A stretch of DNA of 64,000 bases from Dipylidium caninum. Taxonomy: Eukaryota > Platyhelminthes > Cestoda > Cyclophyllidea > Dipylidiidae. Below are positions 13,843 through 26,646 of this stretch, piece after piece (position 1 is the stretch's first letter; each line of letters begins with the position of its first letter). A model generated the notes under the pieces. The model made no database searches and had not been told where the DNA came from. It saw only the letters and a program-made list of their open reading frames with translations. The stretch is from assembly GCA_017562135.1 (NCBI GenBank), contig QEYB01001152.1, forward strand, positions 682,001 to 746,000, in the 5' to 3' direction. The position numbers and the translations under genes are program-made.

Positions 13843-16800
13843 CGCCCGTTTCGTTAAACCTCTAGAAAGAAGAGACGAGGTGAAACAATCTATCGAAGAA
13901 GAGGTTATCAGAACGCAAGCGCTATCTATGGACACAATTCATCAATCGCACTTAAAAGGCAGTAAGTGATTTGTTGAAGCGCGAGTTGAAGTGATGTTAC
14001 TGAAAAAGCACATTTTAAAGTTTGCAATTACACAAAATGGTATAGTAAGAAACCGTCAAGTGGGAGTAGCATTTGGGATACAACTGTTCAGGGGAAATCA
14101 GTAAGACAAATAACATTTGCCTGCATTATTTAGGGGCATCATGACAGCGAATTAACCCTCACTACAAATAAAGTGGTTTTACTTAAATAGTATTAACCTG
14201 AATTCAAAGGTAGTGATATAGCAGTACGAAGTAAAATGAACAAAGGCCGACCAAAATGAACAGGGTGAGTAGTGGGAACGAGGGATGAAAGTAGATGATG
14301 ATGCCACAGACACATCCAAAAAATGCAATGTGATGGGAAGCCTTCAAAATCAGCAACAGTAGTGATAATGAAAATCATGGTTACTCCCAGGGACACGTTT
14401 TCGCGTGGACTGCAATGCGCCAGCCGACACGCAAGCAACTTGCAAGGTGAAATACAGCTACGGTATAAAAAGGGAGAAAATACTGTCAATAAAGACAGAT
14501 AAAATTGGCGGCTATGCGGATCAGAATCAGGATGCGACCGCGTTAAATCACGAAATTGACAAAACGGAAGCCCCCACCTATTAGAGGAAGTCACTCTTGG
14601 GCTCCTCTACCAACGAGTATATGATGCAACCTAAATATGTATTGGTTTACGCCATTCCCCTAAGGTCAATGAAGTTTCATTATATAAAAATTCAAATAAC
14701 GTAATTATCAATGTATCGCGTAACTGTAAAGTCATATTTAAGCACTTGTACAAATTTTCTTAGCCTTTAATAATGATGGAAATGTTGCCTCTTTAAATGC
14801 GCAGAGCACTGCGGTTTGTACCTAAAATCAAACGCAAAATCATGTCTCTTTTAACTCAAAACAGTGGTAGGCGAACGGGTAAAGCGCAACAAGCAACTCT
14901 GGAACCTAACCTCATATTTCGAAAGGCAATATACTCATGACGGCCTCAAGCTGTTAGTTCACTTGTAACCGCAAAAAATGGCAGGCACAGGACCGTTTAT
15001 TTTCACAAAACTGCACACCTTATTCGTGGAGCACAAGTATTCGCTTCATTGAATTGACGAATTGAGGTTCCGTTCTGTTTTATATAATCGTAGACACTTT
15101 TTGTTTCTTATTTTTTAATTATACCAAGACGTAATTTGACCCAATCAACAGTGACAGCTCGGCGATCGGGACGAAGAACTAACCGACGCTGACGGTGCGC
15201 CTTTACTTCTCACAGGCATTCCAAAATAAATAGAGTAAATCAGTTCGCTGCACACAAACTTCGGTCGTGATAACCCCCAAAAATGCCGATCAACTGATAT
15301 TTCTATAACATTTCCTGATACACTCTCTTCTGGCTGTGTACTATACTCCACATAATTCTATTGTTAATGCCAATTGCCATAGGAAGATTCGAGCTTTGCC
15401 GTAGTCTTTCTAATGTACTATCTTTAACTTCATCGCAAAGGCCAAGTCACTACTCATACGTCCGCCAAATCGTCAAATGTCTGGTCTACTTAAACAACTA
15501 CCAATACGAAGCCATTTCACTTGGGTTTTAATCGATTAGTAACGTACAAACGCATTATAATTGTACTTCGTGACTAATTCTGACATGTAATTACTAATAT
15601 TACTTTGGAAACTTGCATTCCGTACCGTAATGTAGAACACTGACTTATCTGCTAATTCATGACCAGTCGATAAAAATGGACATACCTGAATAAGCATATG
15701 TTGCACCATAACTCAATTTGGTTGTGACTTGCTCTCCTCATGAACGTGATATTTGCATTTCCTAATTTTACCGTAACGCTTTGGTCTCCACAATCACTGC
15801 ATGTTGAAATTTAATTAGATGTGTTAACCTTAACTCCTGCGCATTCACTAATTTTGCACCGACTTTGTATTTCATTAGGGAACGGCAATTGATAGACGCA
15901 TTTCTTTAGGATGATGCATCAACACATTACCGTAGGTTACGTTGGAATATCGTAATGGCGATATTCAAATGTTCTAGATTTCGTTTTTGTGGTAAATAGC
16001 CCTCCAGAAAACAAAATTTAGGTGACTTTTCGGCTTTTCAAATCGAATATTTCCCTTCTATAAAGTTCGGTAATTATTCTAAGAAATTTCATTATCCGGT
16101 TTAAGGACTCGAATTCAAATTATCACCTTTTTGACGTCCCGACGTACCAGAGATCGTGGAACGTTATCAACCCCCAAGGAATGAGAGGCTTGAGCCGAAG
16201 TTCTCCCATTCTTCTAAAACTGTGGTACTAAAGTGTCTGTGATGCATGGCCTCAGGCCTTACAATAGGGGTTGAATTGAGGAATAAAGCGGTTAAGGTAG
16301 GGATCTTCTTGTTAGAAGCCAATTGGACATAGCCTAGGATTGATTGGCAATTCCCGTTAGGGTAGAGTCCTGTTTTCAAGTTTTTTTGCAGTTATTAGAA
16401 TGGGTAGGTTAGCGGGCAAATAAGTGAGATATGTTTGCGTGTGTGTGGGCTATACAACTAGGGGTATTTTGTTTAGAATTTCGTTGAAAACAGGCATACC
16501 AATTATCTTATTCGGATATGATGAAGAGAGAAAGAACCGCTGGGTTGATTTCAAAGCAACTAATTGAATCAGGTGCGGACATATTTTAAAAACATAGAAG
16601 TACAAATTTATGCATTTAAACAGACCCACTGGTTTCAACGCATGAAAAATTCATTTATTTACGATGGAGAATCACAACATTTTAAAGGTAAGCAGTCAAC
16701 ATCAATAACCTGGGTTCAAATACCTTTCTTTACATGAGGGCATGTGCGGCACCAACCTCATTATTTTCTGGAGGTAGCTGGTGATTCACTGCGGCATTCA

Positions 16801-17913
16801 TTCAGTGCATGCATCTTTTCGGCCATTTGACTCAGCCCGTAGTAACAGCTTCCAGTTATAACGATTGAACTAAGGTATTATAACACCACCGGCCAAATAA
16901 TGTCCGTAGACATTCACTTATAAGACTTATATGATTTTGGAATTCCTTTAAATACCATAGGAAAGCAGGCATTTTTTCACTAATGTTACACGTCAAAAAT
17001 TCGGCCACGTAACCGAATGCATTAAATTTTAAATAGTGGGGACAAGAATAATTAAAAATGCTCCAAAGTAATATTCTATCTGGACTTACAGGCCTTTGAT
17101 GCAAGCGCCTAGACTATCCGAATAATAACTTAAAAGAAATGTCTGCTTCACTAACGGTGAGGTGAACTGCTCAGATACGGACAGTACAACCGTATTGCTT
17201 TCAATTAGCCATTAGGGCGAATCCTTCCTGAATATCCTCTCTGGAAAGTTATCCATACACCATTTATTGTTTCGCAATCAACCACATTAATTCCACCCAT
17301 GTAAGTTTCAACGACCGTGCCTGTGCTGTACCGGCATAAACGATTCAGATTTTTAGGTGACATCCATTTCCCACTCATTATTCACTAGAAATGCACTCAG
17401 CCGAAAATTATTGCTTAACTTCTAAATGACGCTACCAAATGTTTCTTATGTAAAACCCAACTGGTGAGAATTTTCGTCAAGGTTAAATTCTTCATCGGTA
17501 CTATTTATTTACTCAAGAATTCTTTACTCATTAACACGAAAAAGTTAAGTGATGATTTATAATGTGTAAGATCGTTTATTTTAAATTTGGAGAAAATGAC
17601 GATGTTCAAACTCTCCACCTTATCGCCCCATTTTTTCGTGGGATAATCTTGTCAGGGTGGATTATAGTCATAACAACCAAGCACAGAGTTAAATCACCTT
17701 ATTTAAAGTAAATGTTGAATATTACGTGTTCTGCAAATGCTTCACTTTAAAGGTATTTTTGATGGAGGTAGTTCTCTCTAGCGATAATGCGGAGGTTTAG
17801 ACAAGAATGAATACTTAAAAAAGTACACTGAAACTTTCTCACGTACCAGGGAAGCAGTTCTCACAATTTTCGTGACATAACCATTGGAATTTGGGTCAGT
17901 CTAGTAGACTATT
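13843..17913. other. Intergenic, about 4 kb, no gene seen
   Basis: Open frames at 14193-14594, 15145-15351 and 16167-16379 on the minus strand were read, but none joins to neighbouring exons or matches a known family. No RNA gene with convincing internal promoter boxes was found. Confidence 0.45.
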
Positions 17914-18047
17914 TTAGCTAAGGCCGAATTGCTTTTGCTGATCTCCAGGCAGCTCTTCGTCCTCTGTGCAGACAGGAGTGGTTTCACCTCGGGCATTCAT
18001 AATTTCCCATGCCCCCCAAGAAGGAATTGTTAGTTCGACACTAAAGG

Positions 18048-18078
<31 letters not shown>

Positions 18079-19291
18079 ATATATGACCAGTAATTAGCCT
18101 TATAGAGCGAAATTTTGCAATTGTGGACAGACGAGGAGAGGTTTCACGTTTTTCGGTTGATGTGAGTGACATTTTAGCAAGCAATGGACTTCTACTTCTA
18201 CACTTTATAATTAATGGAAACCGGCTTTAAACGGTACAATGCAGGGAACAGCGCTTTCATGACGGTTCGGTAAAAATGCTCCTCCTCTGTTAGGTCATAA
18301 GGAAAGGCCATGTATGTTTCGAGAGGGCAAGATGAACGACCGCACATGTCTCTTCGGCGCCCCACCAATCAACTTCGTACATAAGGTCACGAATCACAGG
18401 CAGCCAACCAGAAGTCAAGGAGTGTTCTGCCGGAGGTGGAGGTGATTAACACACCATTTGCAACAAGGCAGCCGGGGAGATAGGTAAGATAACGAGGAGA
18501 TTACCTAGGGGTTGATTTCATCAGTACTTTCTATAGGTGCTTCTTTTTTCTCTAAGCAAATTTATTGCATGGCCAACTTGGATGTATTTTTTACAAGACG
18601 TGTGACATTAGTGGCCAGTAACCTATCTTTCACGTCTCTTTTACCGCCCGTATTTATGTCTGAGCATTGATCTTGAACTATCTATTTCTCATCAGCGGTA
18701 ATTCATCTTTGGAAAACCGGTAGTTAGCGGATCCCGGCTCGAAATAGGTGTTATATTGTTTTAGTCATGCTATATCACGTAGTGCGAGTAATTTTACCAC
18801 CAATTTATTTGGACACGGGACTTAATACCCTATTATTATAAAAAAAGACGTGTATAATGCCATAAAGTGACAATCTGGGCATAGACTTTGTTTCGCTGAT
18901 GGTGAAACCAATTTGGGTCGCAAAGTATCGACGATGTGAGTTGAGTGAGCGCATTACTATTTCTGCCACATGGAGTCCGCAAAGTCCGATTTTGCTCACT
19001 TAGGAAAGTAACTATACCATTTATCGAGATATGCGTATGTACGTTGCGGTTATTCATCTTAAAGATCGTAGGTGTAACCACATCGACATATTCTGCCCAT
19101 AGATTTTCGTCGTGGGGAAGTTCGTAGCACACTTGCTTTAGCGCCCCACCCTGTCTGGTTGCCAATGGAATGCATCGATTTGAGGTAACATCGTCCTCTT
19201 TGTTATCGCGGACCCTTGTTTTTTGGTTAGTATTCCGTCCATAGTATCCTTTATATCTGATCAGCTTGCCAGTCTTTTCATAAAGAATCGC
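17914..19291 (-). CDS. Unidentified multi-exon gene, partial model
   Basis: I do not recognise this gene. Three coding segments are seen. (1) 19291-19043: a CCCTTAG acceptor, an 83-codon exon open in one frame with charged composition and including the stretch DENLWAEYVDVVTPTIF, and a GTACAT donor. (2) 18426-18238: a pyrimidine-rich acceptor, then a segment reading LPVIRDLMYEVDWWGAEE in one frame and YDLTEEEHFYRTVMKALF in another, so a frame break lies near 18320-18350, then a GTACCG donor. (3) 18040-17914: a terminal exon whose phase joins segment 2 exactly, reading VELTIPSWGAWEIMNARGE and ending in an acidic, glutamine-rich tail and stop. Segment 1 ends in phase 0 while segment 2 starts needing phase 1, so at least one exon between them is missing from the model. 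The 5' end is also unknown. Amino-acid composition and splice signals support a real gene; no function is proposed. Confidence 0.5.
18048..18084. repeat. (TA)n microsatellite
   Basis: A run of TA dinucleotides with a GTATG interruption. It lies in the last intron of the unidentified minus-strand gene, directly upstream of its final acceptor. Confidence 0.95.
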
Positions 19292-19380
19292 CTAAGGGCT
19301 AGTCAAACCGGTCTCGCGATGGTATCATCGAAAGAATAAGTATTTGGCTATTAAACATTGAGATTCAGCTTTTATTCGTT

Positions 19381-19387
19381 CTTTCAG
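19381..19387 (+). promoter_or_regulatory. 3' splice site before innexin start
   Basis: CTTTCAG preceded by a T-rich stretch, 16 nt before the innexin ATG. It is either the end of a 5'-untranslated intron or a trans-splicing acceptor; no donor could be assigned. Confidence 0.45.
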
Positions 19388-19403
19388 GTAAATAGTCTTC
19401 GAA

Positions 19404-21326
19404 ATGGTCGCCACGGAATTCCTGGGCTATATTCAGTCGTTTTCGGCAACCACATACGTCGGGGTTGAGGACTTAGCGGATCGCGCCAACTTCCAGTGGA
19501 ACGTCATTGTCCTTCTAATTAGCATGGTGCTCGTAACAGTTCGGCAATATTTTATGGCCCCGTTGGTCTGCTACCTTCCAACCACCGTGAGCGGAGGAAA
19601 TGCCGAATCCTACGTCACGAATCTGTGCTGGGTGGAAGGCACTTTTCCCATTAATCTCACTTCCGGCGTTGTTCCTCATGAATTCATGGCCTGGAGTTCC
19701 ACAAACCCCAAGATACAGAGTAATTACTTTCCTATATTCCCGGATTTTGTTCGTTTTGCTTTAAGAACGGCGTTCGTGTCTTCATCTTGCCATAATGTCC
19801 GCCTTGCGTGGTGAGTCATGTACGACCGAAACAGGATTGGGCGTGACTTACTCAAAATGGCCGGCGGCCCGCATGCCGACATGCATGACACATCTGAAGT
19901 GGACAATGGGTTCCGGGTTCGGATTGTGGGCGAATTTAGACAACAATTTCGAAGTGGCTAAATCGAAAGAATATCATTTATTTAGAACTTAAAACCTGTT
20001 TAAGTAAAGTAAGCAGGACTTTACGAATCCGTGTACTTCTATTTGTTTTCAGATTACTATCAATGGGTACCATTGGTCCTCGGTCTGCAGGCTATCCTTT
20101 ACTACATACCCAGAATAATCTGGAGTATATTCACTTACAATAGAACGGGAACAGACCTGCAGAACCTTGTTAGAACGGCTAACAGCGCCGCGAGGGATGA
20201 CGGAGAGAAGCGTGAGAAAGTGGTACGTCACATGGCAAAAATCCTTGAATTATTGCTGTTTAACCGTCGTGAATACCACACTCGTCGGGACAGTCGCATC
20301 GCTAGGATACTGGTGGCTTTACCCGGAAAACGACACGGGAATAATCTCATCTACTATTACATTTTCATAAAACTCCTTTATGTTGCTATCGGGGCAACTC
20401 AAATCTACCTCATGTACGCATTTCTTCGGTTCGATAAACGAGAAGGCTATTTCTTTTTTGGTTGGAGAGTCTTGGATGACATACGCAGGGGAAGACCATG
20501 GACGGAAACACAGATCTTTCCACGCGTTGGTGCTTGCAGGCATACGCTTCAGCACGTTGCTGCAGGCAATAATCTCTTCGCTCAATGCGTTCTGCCTATT
20601 AACATGCTGAATGAGAAGATTTACATCTTCCTCTACTTCTTCTTGGCTGCTGTTATGTTCTTCACACTCTTCAGTATCCCTCTTTGGATCTTCAGAATTT
20701 CGAAGTATCGTCAGAGACATTTTGTTAAACGCTTCCTGAAAATGGCGGACGTCTACAATAAAGATGATGAACAATTAAGGGTTTTGATTGACCGTTTTAT
20801 CACTGAATTTCTGAGGCAAGATGGGCACTTTCTATTGCGAATGCTATCTATGAACGCAGGCGACCTCATTACCGTAGAAATTGTTTGCTGTCTCTTCGGG
20901 AATTACAGAAAGCAGTTTTTCGGGAAAGATTTCCGCGGCCAATTACTCACTAAAGAAAAAACTAACGAATATGGCGATCCACAGAAGTTCATTCATGCTA
21001 CCCCTAAGGTTGTACACTATACTGGTGCACCGGGCAATGAGGGCGATTTCATGAGCATGAAACTGCAGCCAGGTGGTTTTGCTTCCTCCAAGCAACGCCC
21101 ATTACCAACTGCACCGCCAGGGGATTCGCCGCCATACCCACAAGACGAGGAGTTTCAGAAAACACTGCTGGTCTCCCCTTATCCCAAACTGCCTGACTAT
21201 CCAGTGAATACCGATGAAAGACTGCCTACGGAAAAGTGCACCGAAGGCACCAATCGTAAAGATAAGCAAGAGCCTCCACCGCCGAAAACATCATCACCTT
21301 GCGAATTTAAATCTTCTAACGTTTGA
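19404..21326 (+). CDS. Innexin gap-junction protein
   Basis: Two exons, 19404-19719 and 20053-21326, joined in phase 1 across a 333-nt intron, 529 residues. Innexins form invertebrate gap junctions and hemichannels in the plasma membrane. The sequence shows the family signature YYQWVP at about residues 107-112 at the start of the second membrane segment, four membrane segments, a first extracellular loop with two cysteines (about residues 56 and 75) and a second loop with FPRVGAC and AQCVLP. The N-terminal TYVGVEDLADR and the NRTGTDLQNLV region resemble flatworm innexins as I remember them. The C-terminal cytoplasmic tail of roughly 110 residues is long, rich in proline and lysine, and contains a PPPP run, so it is probably disordered. 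It is one of only two exon-poor genes here. The start is the first in-frame ATG after a good acceptor. Confidence 0.95.
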
Positions 21327-22852
21327 TCTTTCGTATTACCGTCCTTCTTAACATCTTCGCATTTTTTGTATTGCAAACAATTTTTGTAACCGACTATCCT
21401 TCCCCTTGTGTGTGACATTACCAATTGTAGATGTTCCTTGCGATATGTTTTAACATGGCTCTAGTAATCATGCATGGGACACAATTTTAGATCCTGACCC
21501 TTTAACCTTGTTTACCCGTTAGCATTTGTGCAGGTGTACACAATGGCCGCTAGGTGTTGACGCTTTCTAGTCTGAACTGGTAAGCCTACTGGTTTTACTA
21601 GTTCAGGCAATTCACAATACAGTAGCTTTGACACCTAATCTCGCCCGTGATGGCTATACAAAAAGTCGCCCTATGAGTAGGTGACTCTTAAGCGAAAAAA
21701 TTATTTCCTGTTTTTGACGAACTTAATCGTGAAAATAACCCCCTACGTGTTTGGTGACTCGACGGATCTAATCACTTGTGCTCCACCTAAGGGATAGCAT
21801 TAACGATGGACCCTCTAACGCGTTCATTGTCACAGATTGCTGGCCATTAGGGGGTGAATTTTAGTTGTCAGAGGTGTGTGTATGTGAAATCCCGATTAGA
21901 TGACCTACAAAGTGGCGGAGTCACTATTGTAAATAAACTTCAATGCATTTATTCTGAAAGTTACGGTTGGTTAGACCTTCTAACCGGAATTGGAGAAAGC
22001 TTTATAGGCTTCCGTCTACCGTAAGAAATGTTCACATTCGTTTCGTGAGTCTCTTTTGCCCTTACAGGCGTGCGAGCTCTATCGTGGGTTGGGCATGGCA
22101 TCATACGGTAGGGGGGAACTGGAATGTGAGGGTTGATTTCGAAAGCCCCGTCTGTTCGGATCAGATAAGGGTGGGGGACAGGGATTGGGTAGACCCAAAG
22201 TCGAAAGCCCTATTTTAGAGTTACATCTAAGCCAGCGGGGAAAAGGTCGCAGTGGCGTGGGATTACAGACGCGCCCACTCAACTCACAAAAAGACTGAAT
22301 AGAGTTTTGGAGTGTCGCTGTCTGACGTATAATCTTCTCATAATTCAAGTCCTCGGGTTCTGGGGAGAGTGAGCGAGGCGTGCGTCTTCTTCTTTGAGGG
22401 TAACATCGAACGCTGATGGAAGGAAGTTACACGAAGTTTAGTGGGACTGAAGTAGCTAATGAGTCCAAAATTCAAAGAAATCAGACTTCGCTCTAAATCT
22501 AAATCCAGATCTGTCACCAAATGCTCTAGCGTGTCATAAATTTAACTATGAAGAATCTCGCAAGTCATTTCAGAGGTAACTTTTTACGACCTGATAAGAT
22601 TACTTCCCTGTTTAGGTTGTTAATGGAATCTGACAGAATCGTAAAAGTAAACATCAGGGCTCGTAGTTCGTAGGGGTTAGGATTCAGGAAAAAGCCATTT
22701 GCACGTGTGATTGTCGTAAACGCCTCCCGATGCGTACCACATAAGAAATTCAGTCAAACAAAAATGCAAGGAGAGACAGCATGCGATATTGTTAAAAATT
22801 CAAATGTCAGTGCATTTAATTCTAATAACTAAGGCATGAAAAATATGAAATA
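21327..22852. other. Innexin 3' flank and intergenic DNA
   Basis: No coding exon supported. An AATAAA at 21932-21937 may end the innexin transcript, 606 nt after the stop. Confidence 0.45.
21932..21937 (+). promoter_or_regulatory. Possible poly(A) signal of innexin
   Basis: AATAAA on the plus strand, 606 nt after the innexin stop codon. It is the first perfect match seen downstream. Confidence 0.3.
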
Positions 22853-25066
22853 CTAATTAAAGCTCACTAATGCGGGCTTCGAAACATGTTCCGCGTGGAA
22901 GTATGAGGAAGCCCGTGAAAAGATGATGAGAATGTATCCTCGCCCACATCGGCACCAAGCTTCATGTGGAGGTTGGGAAACACTTTTGAGTAACAATACC
23001 CATCTTGTTTGGGTCCCTCTATCTTCACTCTTGGTTCTTTGCTCATCTTCGAGATTTTTTCCTGGAATACAAAATAATTGAAATGAACGATTGTGTGCTT
23101 GTATGGTTAACAGGTCAAATGGACTAAAAATCTACAAAAAACCTGATATATGAACTCCTGGAACTTCGAGGACGTCGGCATCTTGCAACAGCATCTTAGT
23201 AGCTAATTTCTAAAATTGACTGTCATTGATAACCAAAACCGCAATATATCTATTAAAAATCAACTTTTCCTTATGGAATTAGGGTTAGTTGACGGGTAAG
23301 TTGTGTGAATGATGTTCCGTAGGTCGGGAACTTATAGAAGAAATAGAAATCCTAACGAAAACAAAATTCGCTATTTTGCGAATTAGCAACCCAATTTAGT
23401 AAATAAAGGGACAAAAGAATAATGGCGGTTGACGGACTATGCATCGGCATTCACCTGTGCTAAATCAACAAAACAACCAGGAGTTGATAGTACCTACTGC
23501 TTAGGATCTGTTTCGTCAGCTTTGGGAGAAGGATTAAGAACCACTTTGCTTAGAAGTATAAGAGTGCGATGGTTGTTAATCTACACTACCAAAGACTTGA
23601 AAGGGATAGTCTTACGATGGATATCCAAAATCAAGTAAATTTAAAGATTTTACCAAAAAGCAAAAGCAGGAAATACACAAATTTAGCGCTAATAATGAAT
23701 AATAATAGCGTAATTAAAGAGTAAGCAGCAGTTACTTAACGCTGAAGGCCTCACATAAGGTCTAAATTAATCGCACTATAAAGGAACTGGTGACCTGCCG
23801 GCGCCTCTCGTATTAGTATGTTCCACTGCTTACACAAATCTTCCCATTGGAGAGGTATGCACAAATCTGCCCGTTCTAGAGCTTTTGAGTCCGATTTTGC
23901 CCTAATGTTAGGAGAGGAATAACCTTTAAGTATTAAAGAAACAAGTACAGAATCGCAGTTTGAGTTTTGCATTCTCTTTGAATTTTCTGTGGATTGGGGT
24001 GGGGAAAGGGATTTTGGATTCGAACGCTGTTCAGCCTAATCGCATCGTAACGCCGACCCTTCTTGATCTCAACGGATAAAACTGAAAATAAAGTTAGCAT
24101 TGTTTAGGACTTGTTAGGTTTCGTTTCGTGGTAAGTTTTGTTACCACTAAAAGTGTCTTACACTAGATCTCGATTTATTTGATGAAGAAGTTCAGCCACC
24201 TGAGAGCAAATCTTAAGAATGCAGGTTGATTTTTTTGGAAAATATAAAAGCTTTAAAAAATCATGCTAAAAGGCATCCAAATGCCACCATAGTCACCCAT
24301 TCAACAGAACATAATGGAATGTGCGTAGCACACGTTCACCACTTCCACATTTTACGCTGAGTTGGTCACCGAAACATTTCAGTCGGGAGTAAACAGCCGG
24401 AAGTTAAAAACAAAGCATACAACCAATTGTAAACACTTCATATCAACTATAAAATAAAATATACTATCGTTTTTACGTTTAAAACGCGCTATGTTTTGTA
24501 ATTAAAGTAGAGAAGTTTCCAACTGCTTCGAGATACGCCTCAATGACGTCTATTGCAACAATAAGAATAAATTTTTTACAACAGAATAAATATCTAAGAA
24601 AAGAGTTTTTGCGAACAGGATCCTTCCTTTTCACAACTAACTACACGAACAGTCAGTTCTAGCTGTTAGCACGTGATACAATTTAAAAGCATACGTAAAT
24701 TGCAACCTTCATATCGAAGTTTCGCGTTTGCAGAAACGTATGAGTTGAGAAGCTTAAACCTCGCTGAAAAGAAAAGTATCGAAGTAAACAGAAGTCCCAT
24801 ATCATGACTTTTGCTTCTAAAGTAAACCTACTAACTGCAAAACTAGATGATAGCATGTTCGGCCTAGTCGGTGTCCATAGAATCCACAAAAGAGTGTTAG
24901 CTTTTTGATAAAGCATGGATGCTCGGATATAGTCCACATCGTTAAGCAAATGACACAAATCGGAGGAGAAGAGTTGTAAAGGCATGATTGACATATCCTC
25001 AAGGCTTTCGGCCTGTATTTTGCGAGCTGCTGAAAAGGCAGGAAGATAATACGTCCCACTAGACAA
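22853..25066 (-). CDS. Exons of an unidentified gene, partial
   Basis: I do not recognise the product. Three segments on the minus strand chain with matching phases. Segment 25066-24836 has a TTCCAG acceptor and a GTTAGT donor and encodes 77 codons, including ARKIQAESLEDMSIMPLQLF and an amphipathic leucine-rich stretch. Segment 23209-23143 has an ATTTTAG acceptor, is open only in phase 0, and reads KLATKMLLQDADVLEVPGV. Segment 23061-22853 has a TTCCAG acceptor and two open frames; the phase-compatible one ends in a hydrophobic, cysteine-containing tail, whereas the alternative frame (EKISKMSKEPRVKIEGPK and on) looks more like ordinary protein but would need a different donor. A possible 15-nt microexon (25190-25176 region) and a further exon near 25300 were noted but their phases conflict. 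The 5' end is not defined. Confidence 0.35.
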
Positions 25067-26646
25067 CTGGAATTTTTACCGCACCTTAAGATATTAACTC
25101 CACTGCCGCAGGAAGGATAGAGCAGCATTTTATAACATAAGATGAAAGTATAACTAACTTTGAGTAAATACCTTGAAGTCGAAGGTCTGTGGAACAAATT
25201 TTTATTCTAATGAATGAGTATTATTACGCACATTACCTCATTTGATTTAAAACGCTTGGCCAATCCATTAAACTAGTGGGAGACTGTAGGGAGAGCGCAC
25301 ATCTTCTATTAAGAGAGGTCCAGACGGACTTCGTGGATAAACTGACGAAATCAACGAAGGGATATCTTGGTTGGACGCTACGTTGTGGCGTTGTGTCGCC
25401 AAGCAATCGGTACTGACAAATTAATTCAGCGTTACATTACTTTTTTATTTATGAACATCAGAAGCTCTCTCGCTCTCGTCTTAAAGGGGTAGCACGTCAG
25501 AATAAATGCTGCTGCACGATGGTGCCACGAAAAGCCTTCGCATGAGGGAAGAGTGTATGAAGCGCTATTCATCATTCGACAAGTCGATGCGCAGTAAAGC
25601 GTTAACGTTAATTACGTTGACTGATCATTATAACAATGGGATTTACAAACCATATTTTCGTGGCGTAAATGTTATTTCACTAATATTGGGACCGAAAATT
25701 GAAATTACAAAAACGAATTATTTGCGTTTTATTATCACAGCAATTTTAATATTACTGACTTTTGGAAAAGGTGACGGCTCAGTGCTTATAAGTATACTGT
25801 CGGATTTGAGGCTACATTTAACAAAAAATAGGGTATTAAGCTTGCAAATAGGGGGCCCGCATCAACGCGGACTAGGCGTGTAGCTTAGCTCTTCGTTTAG
25901 GCCAGCTACAAATTATTTCTATTTACACCGTCCTCAAACGTAGTTGGTGTGCATTAACGCTGTTTAGTTACTCAAGCAAAATGCCACGTCTATTGACCCC
26001 AAGCGAATTCTGACACACAGTACATTTCTTGGAAACCTCTCGGGTACTCTTCGTCCCATCGGGTAATTCCGCTCGATAAAATCTTTTTACTCTAAAATGC
26101 GTAGTCTTCAGTTACTTTCATGCGTGGAATGAAGAGTGACACTAACCACATTACTTTTTACGCAAAAGTTGCATATTACTGATAAATAACATCTCTTACT
26201 TAGACACAACTTTCAGATATATAGGATAACGCACACCTACGGAATAAAAATGCAGCTATTTTCGGTCCAGATGCATTGTGTCCGATTTTGGAACGGCAAA
26301 ATAAACACACAACTTCGCAAGATCTACAGGAGAAGATTTGCAAATACGTGTACTCAGATGGCTAGGAGAAATAGGTTTAATTATTCCTATTTTTTTGTTA
26401 TCGAACTCCTGAATATGTTCACCCAATTTTTTTGTGATATTGCGAATATTTCCGAATAACTGCCATTTAATTTTTCACAAGGCTTGGCATTACAAACCTA
26501 CGTAGTTGCAAAATACAATTCCATAATATACTACCCAACATCGGGCGACCAATGCCACTCCATCTGTGCCACGGTGAATGTTGTGGCGGTCTCTGCAGAC
26601 CTTTAGCGGCGGTTGCAAATTTACTCTGCGCCATTGGTTCCGTTTA
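25067..26646. other. Intergenic, no firm gene
   Basis: A 125-codon open frame at 25506-25883 (+) is present but matches nothing and has no splice partners. The left part may hold further 5' exons of the unidentified minus-strand gene. Confidence 0.4.

Noticed and set aside
14193..14594. 133-codon minus-strand open frame
   Set aside because: Cysteine- and histidine-rich with no similarity, no splice partners and no start or acceptor of quality; likely chance.
16700..16730. GGTTCAAATAC resembling a tRNA B box
   Set aside because: No A box at the right distance and no cloverleaf could be drawn.
18238..18347. Frame starting MCGRSSCPLE, resembling the MCGR start of SRAP/HMCES proteins
   Set aside because: The rest of the frame lacks SRAP motifs, and its exon joins in phase to a short terminal exon far too small for that family.
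25506..25883. 125-codon plus-strand open frame
   Set aside because: No recognised motif and no flanking splice structure; composition is that of AT-rich intergenic DNA.
26549..26646. Upstream frame before GATD3 that could be a mitochondrial presequence
   Set aside because: It ends in a stop codon directly before the ATG at 26647, so it is not part of the protein.
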